In this document: in pieces, positions 25,035 to 33,381 of the stretch
How positions within the stretch are numbered: position 1 is the first letter of the stretch
Layout: each line of letters begins with the position of its first letter
Origin: Arthrobacter sp. ISL-72
GTDB lineage: Bacteria > Actinomycetota > Actinomycetes > Actinomycetales > Micrococcaceae
Direction: 5' to 3'
DNA length: 64,000 nucleotides
NCBI RefSeq assembly: GCF_018613755.1
Contig: NZ_JAGGPP010000008.1
Span: forward strand, 248,001 to 312,000
Position numbers and translations under genes: made by a program
Notes under the pieces: model-generated
What the model was told of the DNA's origin: nothing
The model's database searches: none
The model's input: the letters and a program-made list of their open reading frames with translations, nothing else

Positions 25035-26395
25035 AGCGCTCGCTGGTCCTGGCCGGCGGTGGAATGCGGGTGGCCTGGCAGGCCGGAGTGGTGCGGGCAC
25101 TGGCCGAAGAGGGGCTGCACTTTGACCACGTGGACGGGACATCCGGCGGCATCCTGACGGCGGGGATGCTGCTCTCCGGAGTGTCACCCGAGGACATGTG
25201 CCGGAACTGGTCCGGTGTCAACGTCAGGGACTTCGGCTCGGCTCTTCCGCCGGGAGACTACGTCAAGGGGCCGTGGTCGCTGCCCGCGATCGGTGACGCG
25301 GACGGCCTGCTCGGCAAAGTGTTCCCGGCCCTCGGGATCAACGACGGCGAGATCCGGCGCCGCGCCGCCCTCCCGGGCGCCGTCGAAGGTACCTTCAACG
25401 TGGCGGAGTTCACCGCGAAGCGCTGCCACGCCATCGATGCCCGCGACGTGGACGCAGAACTCATGGCAGCCGGGATGTCGCTTCCCATCTTCCTCACCCC
25501 GCTGCGGCGGGACGGGAAGATCTGGACGGACGCGGTCTGGATCCGGGATGCCAATGTGGCCGAAGCGCTCCGCCGCGAAGCAGACGAAGTGTGGCTTATC
25601 TGGTGCATAGGAAACACCGACTACTGGGGGGACGGCCCGCTGGAACAGTACGTCCACATGATCGAGATGAGCGCCATGGGCGCCCTCCTGGCCGACTTCG
25701 ACGCGGCAGCGGCGGCCGGACGGGACTTCATCCTCCACGTGGTCAGGCCGGAGAACCCCCTGCCGCTGGATCCGGAGTTCTACCTGGACCGGATCGACGC
25801 CGACACCCTGATCGGGATGGGCTACCGCGATGCCCGCAGCTACCTGAAGGCCATGACCGCCGAGGGCCTGCCCAAGGATGCTTCCTGCACGGCAATGGTG
25901 GAGCCTCCGCCCGGCATCCGCTTCACTGAGCGCCTTCACGGCCGCGCCGGAAACCAGGGCGGAGGCGAGGAAGTCCGCCTTACGCTCACGGTGACCCTGC
26001 CCCTCGACGGTTCAGGCGCGCCGGCCGGCCTCACCGGGTTCATCGACCATGCTCCCTTCGGCCCGAGGATTTTCCTTGCCGGCGGCCGGGTGGACGCCAG
26101 GGGCGAATCCGTCACCTACCGGGCCTCCGTCCATGCCGGCGGCGCCTGGCACCGGTTGGCCGTAGCTCGGGTTTTCCACGACGATCCGGGCCCGGACGCC
26201 TGGGACGATACCCGCCGGGCGCACCTCACGGTCGGATCCCTGCTGGACGTTCCTGTCACCATGGGGCTGGGAGATGCGGCCGCGCTCATCGCGTCCGTGG
26301 AACCGGCCGGTGTCCACGGGCCCGCGGACAGGGCCGCCGTCGTTGCAGCAGTCGCTGCAGGAGGGGTGCGGGAGGCGTTCCGCCGGTACCGCTGA
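25031..26395 (+). CDS. Patatin-like phospholipase with C-terminal accessory domain
   Basis: The 454-residue protein begins with the patatin oxyanion loop LVLAGGGMRVAWQAGVVRAL and the nucleophile elbow DGTSGGIL (GxSxG). The Asp of the Ser-Asp dyad is likely in KIWTDAVW, where the usual DGG/DGA is DA. Patatins hydrolyse acyl esters of membrane or neutral lipids. From about residue 295 a second domain begins (RFTERLHG), ending about 405 (HDDPGPDAWDDT); it matches the accessory domain of the GMC protein at 17158. GTG at 25031 follows GGAGGGGT and overlaps the previous stop; an ATG at 24968 is inside the upstream gene. It is the last gene of the operon. Confidence 0.83.
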   Translation: MKRSLVLAGGGMRVAWQAGVVRALAEEGLHFDHVDGTSGGILTAGMLLSGVSPEDMCRNWSGVNVRDFGSALPPGDYVKGPWSLPAIGDADGLLGKVFPALGINDGEIRRRAALPGAVEGTFNVAEFTAKRCHAIDARDVDAELMAAGMSLPIFLTPLRRDGKIWTDAVWIRDANVAEALRREADEVWLIWCIGNTDYWGDGPLEQYVHMIEMSAMGALLADFDAAAAAGRDFILHVVRPENPLPLDPEFYLDRIDADTLIGMGYRDARSYLKAMTAEGLPKDASCTAMVEPPPGIRFTERLHGRAGNQGGGEEVRLTLTVTLPLDGSGAPAGLTGFIDHAPFGPRIFLAGGRVDARGESVTYRASVHAGGAWHRLAVARVFHDDPGPDAWDDTRRAHLTVGSLLDVPVTMGLGDAAALIASVEPAGVHGPADRAAVVAAVAAGGVREAFRRYR

Positions 26396-26404
26396 ACACA
26401 TTTG

Positions 26405-26418
26405 TTACCGCTCGGTAA
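26405..26418. promoter_or_regulatory. TetR-operator-like palindrome
   Basis: TTACCG-CT-CGGTAA has perfect 6-bp arms with a 2-bp centre, ten bases after the patatin stop and upstream of the orphan FAD gene. Such TTACCG/CGGTAA palindromes are common TetR-family operators in actinobacteria. No TetR gene is in the window. Confidence 0.35.
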
Positions 26419-26446
26419 ACAGTGGCGAACAAACGGCGATATTCCG

Positions 26447-26473
26447 GCAACAGCCGGGAAACACCCGCGAAAA
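26447..26473 (+). promoter_or_regulatory. Weak GlnR-like box before the orphan FAD gene
   Basis: GCAAC (26447), GAAAC (26458) and GAAAA (26469) lie at 11-bp steps; only the first two carry the invariant AC. It resembles the nirB box but is weaker. Confidence 0.3.
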
Positions 26474-26545
26474 ACCGTAAGCCTACGCTGGTTTCCATCA
26501 CCAACCCAGGCCAAACAAGGGCCTCAGCAGCGAAAGGGCCTTCAC

Positions 26546-27436
26546 ATGTCCGCTCCGGCAGCGTCCATCTCTTCTTCCACCAAAATCCAGGCGTCCCCGT
26601 TGCCGCGCGTGGTCATTGCCGGCGCAGGTCCGGCGGCCAGGGCTCTGGTGAGCCAGCTGGACCGCCCCGGATTCGCCGGCAGCATCACCATCCTCAGCAA
26701 CCGGGACGACGCCCCCTCCGAGCTGCTGGAACTCGCCGCCCTGCCCCAGGTTTCCGTCCGTTTCGGCCAGCCCGCCAGCTTCGTCGACGCACGCCAGCGG
26801 ATGGTGACCACGGCGGACGGCATGGAGTTCAGCTATGACCAGCTGGTGATTGCCACCGGCTCGGCCCCGGCACTCGCCCCCGTGGACGGCGCTGGCCGCT
26901 GCCTCAGCTACTCCACCATCGATGACGCCGTACGGATCGGCAACGCCGTCAAAGAAGTGACCCGGGTCCTGGGCCGGCGGCCGCTGGGGATCCTGGTGGG
27001 AACCGGGCCCGAGGCAGGCCAGGCGGAGGCGGTGCTGCGGGCACGCGGCGTACGCCCTGTCCGCACTACGATGCGGCCCGCCGCAGTGGTCCCGGGGTTG
27101 TCGGGTTCGGCGCTGCCCGGTTCGGCGGTGCCCGCCGCCGGGATTGTCTTCGACGACGGCAGCAGCATGAACGGCGACCTGGTGGTCCTCGCCGAAGAGC
27201 GCGTGGCGCGTGACGCGCTCGCCGCCAGCGCCGGTGTTGCAACGGCGCCAAACGGCGGAGTCGTGATCGACCAGGACTTCCGGACCTCCGTCCCGGGAAT
27301 CTGGGCCATCGGCGACGCCGCCTCGTTCGACGGTGTCCGACTGGGGCTCCTGGTGGCGTCAGGCTCGGCTGCGGGCGTCTGCGCTGCCCGGCTCATGCAG
27401 GCAACCATGCAGGAACCTGTCCCGGCTGCCGCCTAG
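26546..27436 (+). CDS. Orphan FAD-dependent oxidoreductase related to the NirB N-terminus
   Basis: The 296-residue protein has the FAD motif VVIAGAGPAARALVSQL, the middle motif DQLVIATGSAPAL and the closing GIWAIGDAASFDGVRLGLLV, matching the N-terminal flavin half of NirB at 12128. The NAD(P)-binding glycine motif, GGGLLGLES in NirB, is here VGTGPEAGQAEA, so pyridine nucleotide binding may be lost or altered. No Fe-S or C-terminal domain follows. The ATG at 26546 follows GAAAGGG; the longer open frame from 26402 is not favoured. It may be a redox partner, a regulator or a degenerating copy. It stands alone, downstream of the lipid operon and before deoC. Confidence 0.75.
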   Translation: MSAPAASISSSTKIQASPLPRVVIAGAGPAARALVSQLDRPGFAGSITILSNRDDAPSELLELAALPQVSVRFGQPASFVDARQRMVTTADGMEFSYDQLVIATGSAPALAPVDGAGRCLSYSTIDDAVRIGNAVKEVTRVLGRRPLGILVGTGPEAGQAEAVLRARGVRPVRTTMRPAAVVPGLSGSALPGSAVPAAGIVFDDGSSMNGDLVVLAEERVARDALAASAGVATAPNGGVVIDQDFRTSVPGIWAIGDAASFDGVRLGLLVASGSAAGVCAARLMQATMQEPVPAAA

Positions 27437-27526
27437 CGCCGTTGTGGCAAGATGGTCACCTGAGAAGCCCCGAAGAACACGGCGCCTGTTGCCCACGAGG
27501 CCCGGCACCCACCAGGAAGGACCATC

Positions 27527-28273
27527 ATGAGCAACGAAGCCACCGCGGCCGGGCTGCCTGAAGCCACCGCTTCCGGCGCCACCGCACCCGGGGTCACCGC
27601 ACCGGCAGAAATCGCCTCCTTCATCGACCACACCCTGCTGAAGCCGGAGGCCAGCGAAGCGGAGATCCTCAAGGTGTGTTCGGAGGCCGCCGAGTACCAC
27701 TTCAAATCCGTGTGCGTGAACCCGGTATGGGTCAAGACCGTCACCACGGCGCTCAAGGGTTCGGGCGTCCTGACCTGCTCAGTGGTCGGCTTCCCGCTGG
27801 GTGCCACGCCGAGTGACGTCAAGGCCTTCGAAGCCCGGGGCGCCGTCCTGGACGGGGCCGACGAAGTGGACATGGTGATAAACATTGCGGCTGCCCGGGC
27901 GGACGACAAAGGCACGCTGGTTGACGACATCAAGGCTGTCGCCGAGGCTGTCCACTCCGGTGAGGCCGTCCTGAAGGTGATCATCGAGACGGCGTTGCTC
28001 AGCGATTCCCAGAAGGTCCTTGCCTGCGAAGCGGCCGTGGAGGCCGGGGCGGATTTCGTCAAGACGTCCACGGGCTTCAACGGCGGCGGCGCTACGGTGG
28101 AGGACGTAGCGCTGATGCGCCGCACGGTGGGCCCCAAGGTGGGCGTCAAGGCCTCCGGGGGTGTGCGTTCACTGGCCGACGCGCAGGCTATGATTGCTGC
28201 AGGTGCAACCCGAATTGGCGCCAGCTCCGGCATTGCGATCGTCAAAGGCGAACAGGGTTCGTCCGCGTACTGA
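27527..28273 (+). CDS. deoC: Deoxyribose-phosphate aldolase
   Basis: The 248-residue enzyme splits 2-deoxyribose 5-phosphate into glyceraldehyde 3-phosphate and acetaldehyde. Motifs include [42 protein letters not shown], the Schiff-base segment [10 protein letters not shown] and [17 protein letters not shown] with the second active Lys. Before residue 25 there is an Ala-rich lead-in. The ATG at 27527 follows AGGAAGG. It would complete deoxynucleoside catabolism begun by PunA. After the stop come two tandem hairpin repeats (28294-28332). Confidence 0.95.
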   Translation: MSNEATAAGLPEATASGATAPGVTAPAEIASFIDHTLLKPEASEAEILKVCSEAAEYHFKSVCVNPVWVKTVTTALKGSGVLTCSVVGFPLGATPSDVKAFEARGAVLDGADEVDMVINIAAARADDKGTLVDDIKAVAEAVHSGEAVLKVIIETALLSDSQKVLACEAAVEAGADFVKTSTGFNGGGATVEDVALMRRTVGPKVGVKASGGVRSLADAQAMIAAGATRIGASSGIAIVKGEQGSSAY

Positions 28274-28293
28274 TACGGTCCGGAACCGCCACA

Positions 28294-28332
28294 GTTTTTG
28301 AGCCCTTCGGGGCGTTTTGAGCCCTGCGGGGC
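28294..28332 (+). repeat. Tandem hairpin repeats between deoC and the next gene
   Basis: GTTTTTGAGCCCTTCGGGGC (28294-28313) is followed by GTTTTGAGCCCTGCGGGGC (28314-28332). Each copy can fold as GCCC/GGGC with a 3-nt loop and begins with a T-run. They may act as a weak terminator or a spacer in the mRNA. Confidence 0.5.
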
Positions 28333-28345
28333 CGAGGAGGAATGA

Positions 28346-28576
28346 ATGTCCAAGTCCGTTGATAGCCCCAAGACCCCTCAGAACGAGAACAGCCTCGCAG
28401 GCAGCATCGCCGTCTTTGTGGTCATGATGGCCCTGTTCCTCGGCTCCATCTACTCCCTGTCCTTCCTCACGCTGGGCAACCCGTGGCCGATGGCCGTCTG
28501 CCTGGGCCTTTTCGCCTCCGCGTTCTGGATCCCGCAGACCATCCTGGGCCGTTCGGATTCCGCCGGCGAGCACTAA
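28346..28576 (+). CDS. Small two-helix membrane protein
   Basis: The 76-residue protein has a polar N-terminus (MSKSVDSPKTPQNENSLAG) and two hydrophobic helices (IAVFVVMMALFLGSIYSLSFL and PMAVCLGLFASAFWIP). It starts at an ATG preceded by GAGGAGGA. No family function is recognised. It may be co-transcribed with deoC, which lies 72 bp upstream, and is followed by a strong terminator. Confidence 0.75.
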   Translation: MSKSVDSPKTPQNENSLAGSIAVFVVMMALFLGSIYSLSFLTLGNPWPMAVCLGLFASAFWIPQTILGRSDSAGEH

Positions 28577-28589
28577 GCATGACGCGCTG

Positions 28590-28632
28590 AAACGGCTGAA
28601 GCCCCTGGACTGTCCAGGGGCTTCAGCCGTTT
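28590..28632. terminator. Bidirectional intrinsic terminator
   Basis: A perfect 20-bp stem, AAACGGCTGAAGCCCCTGGA (28590-28609) with its exact complement at 28613-28632, has a 3-nt loop and A/T ends on both strands. It lies between the stops of two convergent genes and can serve both. Confidence 0.9.
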
Positions 28633-28659
28633 AAGCGCTCTTGCATTCCGGCCTCGGCG

Positions 28660-29484
28660 TTACGCCGTCCCGAACAAGCTGTTGACCAGGGTGCTTCCGA
28701 GCGCCAGGGCGGCCGGGAAGTGCGCCTCGGCCAGGGCCCAGGCCGCCACGCACATTCCCACCATGGCGTAGGCGCTCACGGGGATCAGCACGAGCCATTC
28801 CCGCTTCGAGCCGGCCCGCCCCAGCAGCGGAACGGAAAAAGCGCCGTTGGCCTTCCAGACGTCGTTGAGGACGGGCAGTTTCCGCAGGAACCTGGGCGGT
28901 TTGATCACAATCGGCCACAGCAGCGGCACTCCCCCGGTGGTGATCATGTCCCCCACGATGTGCACCACCACGCCGGTCAGCATTGACACGGGCAGCCACG
29001 TCCATTGGTCCGGCGCAAACCAGGCCACCAGTCCGGCCATGGTCAGGGCGAAGAGCCAGTTGCTGACGAAGCCGGCCTTCGGGAACAGCTTCAGCGCCTT
29101 GGCCGCAATGTTGATCATGAACATGCACAGCAGTCCGGCACCCACCGACAGCAGTCCCCAGTCCGTCTGCAGCTGGATCTGCCCGGCCAGCGTGGCGAGC
29201 AGCACGAAGAAGGCCGCCCCGAGCACAGAGTGCGTGCCCTGCCGGTGCCCGCCGCTGGCGTTTTCAATTCCCACGGCAATCACGTTCGACAGCGGCGGCA
29301 GCGAATTGGCCACCGTGCTGTGCCGGTGGTCCCAGTCGCACACCAGCGCCGTTCCCGCCGTCGCCATGCCGCCGATCAGGATCCCGGTGGCGTCCAGCGG
29401 ATACCAGCCCAGCGTGTAAGGCCCCGTTGACGCAATAGCCACCCACGCCGCGGCTCCCGACGCGGCGTGGTGTCCTCCCATCAT
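28660..29484 (-). CDS. YdjM-type membrane-bound metal-dependent hydrolase
   Basis: The 274-residue protein fits the YdjM family (predicted membrane-bound metal-dependent hydrolases). An N-terminal HHAASGAAAWVA, CDWDHRHSTVAN and GGHRQGTHSVLG supply His/Asp residues typical of the family's metal site, followed by further helices and VVVHIVGDMITTGGVPLLWP. About six membrane segments are visible. It directly follows mfd on the same strand with three bases between. The E. coli relative is LexA-regulated; here the placement beside mfd is the only hint at DNA-damage linkage. Confidence 0.82.
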   Translation of the reverse strand: MMGGHHAASGAAAWVAIASTGPYTLGWYPLDATGILIGGMATAGTALVCDWDHRHSTVANSLPPLSNVIAVGIENASGGHRQGTHSVLGAAFFVLLATLAGQIQLQTDWGLLSVGAGLLCMFMINIAAKALKLFPKAGFVSNWLFALTMAGLVAWFAPDQWTWLPVSMLTGVVVHIVGDMITTGGVPLLWPIVIKPPRFLRKLPVLNDVWKANGAFSVPLLGRAGSKREWLVLIPVSAYAMVGMCVAAWALAEAHFPAALALGSTLVNSLFGTA

Positions 29485-29487
29485 GGG

Positions 29488-32400
29488 TTAGCTACCTGCC
29501 TTTTCGAGGGAAACAGGTGCATCGGAGAAAATGTTCCGGATCACTCCGTTGGCCCACTGCAGGATCTCAGCATCCTGGAGGTCCCGGCCGCCGATCCTCG
29601 CAGTCTTCGGCTTGGGGATGAGCACCGCGTCGAGGGCAGGTTTGGACTGCGCGCCCGGGTACATGCGGTTGAGCCGCATGGTCTTCGATTCGGGCAGCTG
29701 CGCCGGGGAGAACTTGATGAAGTTTCCCTGCAGGGCGACGTCGGACAGCCCCGCTTCCCGGGCCCCCACCCGGAAACGCGCGACGGCGATCAGGTTCTGC
29801 ACCGGCAGCGGCGGCTCGCCGTAGCGGTCCACGAGTTCGGCCAGTACCTCGTCGATGGCCTCATTCGTCAGCGCGGCCGCCAGCTTGCGGTACGCCTCGA
29901 GGCGCAGCCGCTCGCCCGGCACGTAATCATGCGGCAGGTGCGCGTTGACGGGCAGCTCGATCTTCATCTCCGCGGCCTTCTCCTCGGCCTCGCCGCGGAA
30001 GTCCGCCACGGCTTCGCCCACCAGGCGGATGTAGAGGTCGAAGCCCACCCCCTGGATGTGGCCGGACTGTTCCCCGCCAAGCAGGTTTCCGGCACCACGG
30101 ATTTCGAGGTCCTTCATGGCCAGCTGCATGCCGGCGCCGAGCTCATTGTGGGTGGCCACGGCCTTGAGCCGTTCCAGCGCCACCTCGCCCAGCGGCTTTT
30201 CCGAGGGGTACAGGAAGTAGGCGTAGGCACGTTCCCGGCCGCGGCCCACGCGTCCGCGCAGCTGGTGGAGCTGGGAGAGCCCGTACTTGTCCGCGCCGTC
30301 CACGATCAGGGTGTTGGCGTTCGAAATATCCAAGCCGGTTTCGATGATGGTGGTGCACACCAGCACGTCGAAGCGCTTCTCCCAGAAATCCACGATGATC
30401 TGTTCCAGCCGGCTTTCCGACATCTGGCCGTGGGCCACTTCCACCCGGGCTTCCGGCACCAGTTCGCGGATCTTGGCGGCAGTGCGCTCGATCGTGGAGA
30501 CGCGGTTGTGCACGAAGAACACCTGCCCTTCGCGCATCAGTTCACGGCGGACCGCAGCGGAGGTCTGCTTGTCCGTGTACGGTCCGACGTAGGTCAGGAC
30601 GGGATGGCGTTCCTCCGGCGGGGTGGCCAGAGTGGACGTTTCGCGGATTCCCGTCAGGGACATCTCCAGCGTCCTCGGGATCGGCGTGGCACTCATGGCC
30701 AGGACGTCCACGTTGGTGCGCATCTTCTTCAGCGCTTCCTTGTGCTCCACCCCGAAGCGCTGTTCCTCGTCCACGATCACGAGGCCGAGGTCCTTGAACG
30801 CGAAGTCCTTGGACAGGAGCCGGTGCGTGCCGATCACCACGTCAACCGAACCGTTCTTCACACCTTCGGCCGTCTCCTTGGCCTCCTTCGACGCCTGGAA
30901 GCGCGAGAGCGGCTTCACCCGGAGCGGGAAGCCGGAGAAGCGTTCCGTGAACGTCTCGTAATGCTGCTGGGCGAGCAGCGTTGTGGGCACCAGCACCGCC
31001 ACCTGCTTGCCGTCCTGGACGGCCTTGAACGCAGCACGGACTGCAATTTCCGTTTTGCCGTACCCCACGTCGCCGGACACCAGCCGGTCCATTGGGATCT
31101 CGCGCTCCATGTCCGCTTTGACCTCGTTGATGGTGGTCAGCTGGTCCGGGGTTTCGACGTAGGGGAAGGCCTCTTCCAGTTCCCGCTGCCACGGCGTGTC
31201 CGGGCCGAAGGCGAAACCCTTGGACGCCATCCGGGCGGAATACAGCCGGATGAGCTCGCCGGCGATCTCCTTGACGGCCTTTCGCGCCTTGGACTTGGTG
31301 CTCGCCCAGTCCGAGCCGCCCATCTTGCTCAGGGCCGGGGTGTCACCGCCCACGTAGCGGGTGACCTGGTCCAGCTGGTCGGTGGGCACAAAGAGCCGGT
31401 CGCCCGGAGCGCCGCGCTTGGACGGCGCGTACTCGAGGACCAGGTATTCGCGGACGCCGTCGCCGCCGCCCGCCACCTTTCGCTGGATCAGCTCCACGAA
31501 CCGGCCGATGCCGTGCTGTTCGTGGACCACATGGTCCCCGGCCAGCAGCTGCAGCGGGTCCACGGCGTTCCGCCGCTTGGACGGCATGCGCCGCATGTCC
31601 TTGGTAGATCCGGCGGACGTGCGTCCCAGCAGGTCCGCTTCGGTCAGCAGGCCCAGTTTGAGGCCATCCAGGACAAAACCACGTCCGACGGCGGCAGTGG
31701 TCACCTCGATGATGCCGGCCTGGGGTTCGTTGTCCAGGGAGTCCACCCGCGCACACGGGATGTCGGCGTCGTGGAAAAGCTCGGCCAGGCGCTGGGCCGG
31801 TCCGGGGCCCTCCGTGGCCACCACGATCCGCCACTGGTCCCGGACGTGGGAGCCGATGAAGTCCATCATCTCGGCCACGTCGCCCTGGTACCCGCGGGGT
31901 TCACGGGCATGAAGGTTCAGCACGTCGACATCAGGGGTCAGCTCTTCGTCCGTGGCCAGCGAGGTGATGGACCACCACGAGACCTCCTGGCCGAGGGCCG
32001 AGCTGCGGGTCTCAGCCAAGGAACGGAAGCTGGCTGAGTGGAGCGCAGCCGAGGCCTGGGAGTTCAGAACGGTGTCCAGCGCCAAAGGCGCGGTGCCGCC
32101 GTCGGACGCCGTGGACCAGGCAGCTTCCAGGAACTCCTCGTTGGTGGCTGCGAGGTCGTGGGCGCGGGTGCGGACCTTTTCCGGTTCGATCACCACGGAA
32201 ATGGACCCGCCGGGCAGCTGCTCCACGAAGGGGACCATGGCATCCACCAGGACGGGAGCCAGGGATTCCATCCCTTCCACGGCGATGCCGCCGGCGATCT
32301 TTTCCAGCATGTCCGCCGCGGCGGGCAGCTGGGACTTGAGCGTGGCGGCCCTGGACATCACCGATGGGGTGATGAGGATTTCACGGCACGGCGGCGCATG

Positions 32401-33171
32401 CAGTTCGGTGGGATGGTGCAGGCCGGGTGAAGACAGCGAGCGCTGGTCGGCGACGGCGAACCAGCGCATCTGGTCCACCTCGTCCCCGAAGAACTCGACC
32501 CGGACGGGGTGGTCCTCGGTGGGCGGGAAGACGTCGAGGATCCCGCCGCGGACGGCGAACTCGCCGCGGTGGGTGACCATGTCCACCCGGGCGTAGGCGG
32601 CGTCTGCCAGGTTCTTCACCACGCTGCTGAAAGGCACTTCCTGGCCCACCCGCAGCGTGACGGGCTTGAGCTCCCCGAGTCCGGCGACGATCGGTTGCAC
32701 TACCGCGCGGACGGGAGCCACCACCACGCGCAAGGGACCGCCGGCAGCAGTTTCGGGGTGCGCCAGCCTGCGGAGCACGGACAGGCGGCGGCCCACGGTG
32801 TCGGAGCGTGGGGACAGCCGTTCGTGCGGAAGGGTTTCCCAACTGGGGAACTCGGCCACTGAGTCGGCCGGAAGATATGCGCGCAGTGCGGCGGTGAGGT
32901 CCTCGGCTTCGCGGCCGGTTGCCGTGACGGCCAGCACCAACGGCGACCCGCCGCCGTCGTTCGTTGCCGTTGCGGATCCGGCCGGGACCGAGGCGAGGCC
33001 ATCGGACATCTCCGCCAGCAGGGCAGCGCGGAGGCCGGCCGGCGCGCTGATTTGGTAATCCTCACTGCGGGTTCCAAAGCCCCGGGACGCTTCAGCCTGC
33101 ACGCGGGCAAACGTTTTGTCTCCGGCCAGCGCGCGGCGCAGGCCGGTGAGTGACGGGCCGTTGAGGCTCAT
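29488..33171 (-). CDS. mfd: Transcription-repair coupling factor Mfd
   Basis: The 1227-residue protein displaces stalled RNA polymerase from damaged DNA and recruits UvrA. In order: UvrB-like N-terminal domains, the RNA-polymerase interaction domain (LLAGDHVVHEQHGIGRFVEL), the helicase with Walker A SGDVGYGKTEIAVRAAF and Walker B VIVDEEQRFGV, motif VI region QLRGRVGRGRERAYAYF, and a C-terminal TRCF domain (about 1040-1190). The full length is usual. The ATG at 33171 (MSLNGPSLTGLRRAL) follows AGGAG; the frame continues upstream to 33309 without homology. Confidence 0.96.
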   Translation of the reverse strand: MSLNGPSLTGLRRALAGDKTFARVQAEASRGFGTRSEDYQISAPAGLRAALLAEMSDGLASVPAGSATATNDGGGSPLVLAVTATGREAEDLTAALRAYLPADSVAEFPSWETLPHERLSPRSDTVGRRLSVLRRLAHPETAAGGPLRVVVAPVRAVVQPIVAGLGELKPVTLRVGQEVPFSSVVKNLADAAYARVDMVTHRGEFAVRGGILDVFPPTEDHPVRVEFFGDEVDQMRWFAVADQRSLSSPGLHHPTELHAPPCREILITPSVMSRAATLKSQLPAAADMLEKIAGGIAVEGMESLAPVLVDAMVPFVEQLPGGSISVVIEPEKVRTRAHDLAATNEEFLEAAWSTASDGGTAPLALDTVLNSQASAALHSASFRSLAETRSSALGQEVSWWSITSLATDEELTPDVDVLNLHAREPRGYQGDVAEMMDFIGSHVRDQWRIVVATEGPGPAQRLAELFHDADIPCARVDSLDNEPQAGIIEVTTAAVGRGFVLDGLKLGLLTEADLLGRTSAGSTKDMRRMPSKRRNAVDPLQLLAGDHVVHEQHGIGRFVELIQRKVAGGGDGVREYLVLEYAPSKRGAPGDRLFVPTDQLDQVTRYVGGDTPALSKMGGSDWASTKSKARKAVKEIAGELIRLYSARMASKGFAFGPDTPWQRELEEAFPYVETPDQLTTINEVKADMEREIPMDRLVSGDVGYGKTEIAVRAAFKAVQDGKQVAVLVPTTLLAQQHYETFTERFSGFPLRVKPLSRFQASKEAKETAEGVKNGSVDVVIGTHRLLSKDFAFKDLGLVIVDEEQRFGVEHKEALKKMRTNVDVLAMSATPIPRTLEMSLTGIRETSTLATPPEERHPVLTYVGPYTDKQTSAAVRRELMREGQVFFVHNRVSTIERTAAKIRELVPEARVEVAHGQMSESRLEQIIVDFWEKRFDVLVCTTIIETGLDISNANTLIVDGADKYGLSQLHQLRGRVGRGRERAYAYFLYPSEKPLGEVALERLKAVATHNELGAGMQLAMKDLEIRGAGNLLGGEQSGHIQGVGFDLYIRLVGEAVADFRGEAEEKAAEMKIELPVNAHLPHDYVPGERLRLEAYRKLAAALTNEAIDEVLAELVDRYGEPPLPVQNLIAVARFRVGAREAGLSDVALQGNFIKFSPAQLPESKTMRLNRMYPGAQSKPALDAVLIPKPKTARIGGRDLQDAEILQWANGVIRNIFSDAPVSLEKAGS

Positions 33172-33381
33172 GGCGGACGCTCCTGAAATGATCGCTGAAA
33201 GCAGGCAACACGAAAACCCGAAATTCGCGAGAATCCCGGGTCTTCCCAGCCTACCGCGAGCCGCCGTGACTACGCTCCCTCCGGCCTGCCTTGGGTCCGT
33301 AGGGGGCAATACGTCCGAAAACGTGGATTGCTAAGCTGGCTTTGCACCGAGGCATTCCGCGACGTTCCAAGGAGACCCCCA

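Noticed and set aside
30143..30358. Other short frames inside mfd, nasA, nirB and the mosaic gene
   Set aside because: All are alternative frames of confirmed genes with no independent start signal or homology.
29467..32037. 856-codon plus-strand frame opposite mfd
   Set aside because: It has a low-complexity His/Arg/Val-rich composition and lies entirely antisense to the well-conserved Mfd helicase region.
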